Assembly: GCF_014841215.1 (NCBI RefSeq)
Contig: NZ_JACYTR010000009.1
Location: 1-64,000, forward strand
Origin: Pseudomarimonas arenosa
Lineage (GTDB): Bacteria > Pseudomonadota > Gammaproteobacteria > Xanthomonadales > Xanthomonadaceae
DNA: 64,000 nt
Reading direction: 5' to 3'
Shown: positions 63,959 to 64,000 of the stretch, one piece after another
Numbering within the stretch: the first letter of the stretch is position 1
Layout: every line of letters begins with the position of its first letter
Notes under the pieces: generated by a model
The model's input: the letters and a program-made list of their open reading frames with translations, nothing else
What the model was told of the DNA's origin: nothing
The model's database searches: none
Position numbers and translations under genes: made by a program

Positions 63959-64000
63959 ATGCCACTCGCTGCATGGTCGTGTTCACTCTGCTGGCGCTCT
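63955..64000 (+). CDS. Start of the next operon gene, probably ABC-transport auxiliary lipoprotein (partial)
   Basis: An ATG at 63955 overlaps the MCE gene stop (ATGA) and the first codons read MNATRCMVVFTLLAL, a signal-like start. In comparable operons the fourth gene encodes a PqiC-like auxiliary lipoprotein. Only 15 codons are inside the window, so the function is inference from gene order. Confidence 0.5.
   Translation, partial: MNATRCMVVFTLLAL

Overview
The window is high-GC DNA from a gammaproteobacterium, most likely of the Xanthomonadales/Lysobacterales (Xanthomonadaceae or Rhodanobacteraceae). The main reasons are a xanthomonadin-type aryl-polyene pigment cluster with a XanB2-like chorismatase, an rmlBACD block, fused cysNC, and many secreted proteins carrying a GFE motif at or near the C-terminus. 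Everything is read from sequence and family knowledge; no database search was run.

Layout. (1) 1-14.5 kb: four tandem minus-strand genes for ~1,100-residue secreted right-handed beta-helix proteins with CSLREA and choice-of-anchor-Q-like domains, in two subfamilies (548/4022 and 7512/11232), with a decayed fifth copy at about 10878-11009. (2) 14.8-18.5 kb: an IPTL-like surface protein, a terminator, a secreted metzincin-type metalloprotease overlapping a small secreted partner gene, and a GNAT acetyltransferase. (3) 18.5-35.05 kb: aryl-polyene (xanthomonadin-like) cluster: chorismatase, two halogenase-like flavoproteins, ACP, membrane protein, two hot-dog dehydratases, LpxL-like acyltransferase, LolA-like protein, MMPL exporter, ketoreductase, glycosyltransferase, chain-length-factor-like protein and ketosynthase, then a YdcF protein, a small secreted protein and an aryl-ACP ligase. 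A 256-bp inverted-repeat-bounded element sits inside it. (4) 35.2-38.7 kb: zinc-ribbon ORF, stand-alone receiver-like protein, NarL-type regulator and double-GAF histidine kinase, with a recurring hairpin at gene 3' ends. (5) 38.9-42.9 kb: secreted Ca-repeat/CHRD protein, a REP-like repeat array and a broken DUF616-type glycosyltransferase gene.

(6) 42.98-46.67 kb: etfB-etfA, terminator, glmS. (7) 47.1-50.2 kb: sulfate activation genes cysNC and cysD, separated by a duplicated spacer. (8) 50.3-54.7 kb: rmlB-A-C-D (dTDP-L-rhamnose) followed by an ATP-grasp gene, all minus and coupled apart from a 76-bp gap. (9) 54.9-61 kb: proS with a small PspC gene, a conserved coiled-coil protein, a 594-residue secreted protein ending in GFE, and a ThrE-type exporter. 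(10) 61.0-64.0 kb: an Mla-type lipid transport operon (STAS-permease fusion, ATPase, MCE protein, start of an auxiliary lipoprotein), running off the right edge.

The strongest general signal is the aromatic-residue/GFE motif at equivalent C-terminal places in seven secreted proteins of four different architectures, in four of them directly after a choice-of-anchor-type domain. This looks like a lineage-specific sorting or export tag. Sequential ATGA/GTGA/TGATG overlaps show tight translational coupling in the pigment, rml and Mla operons.
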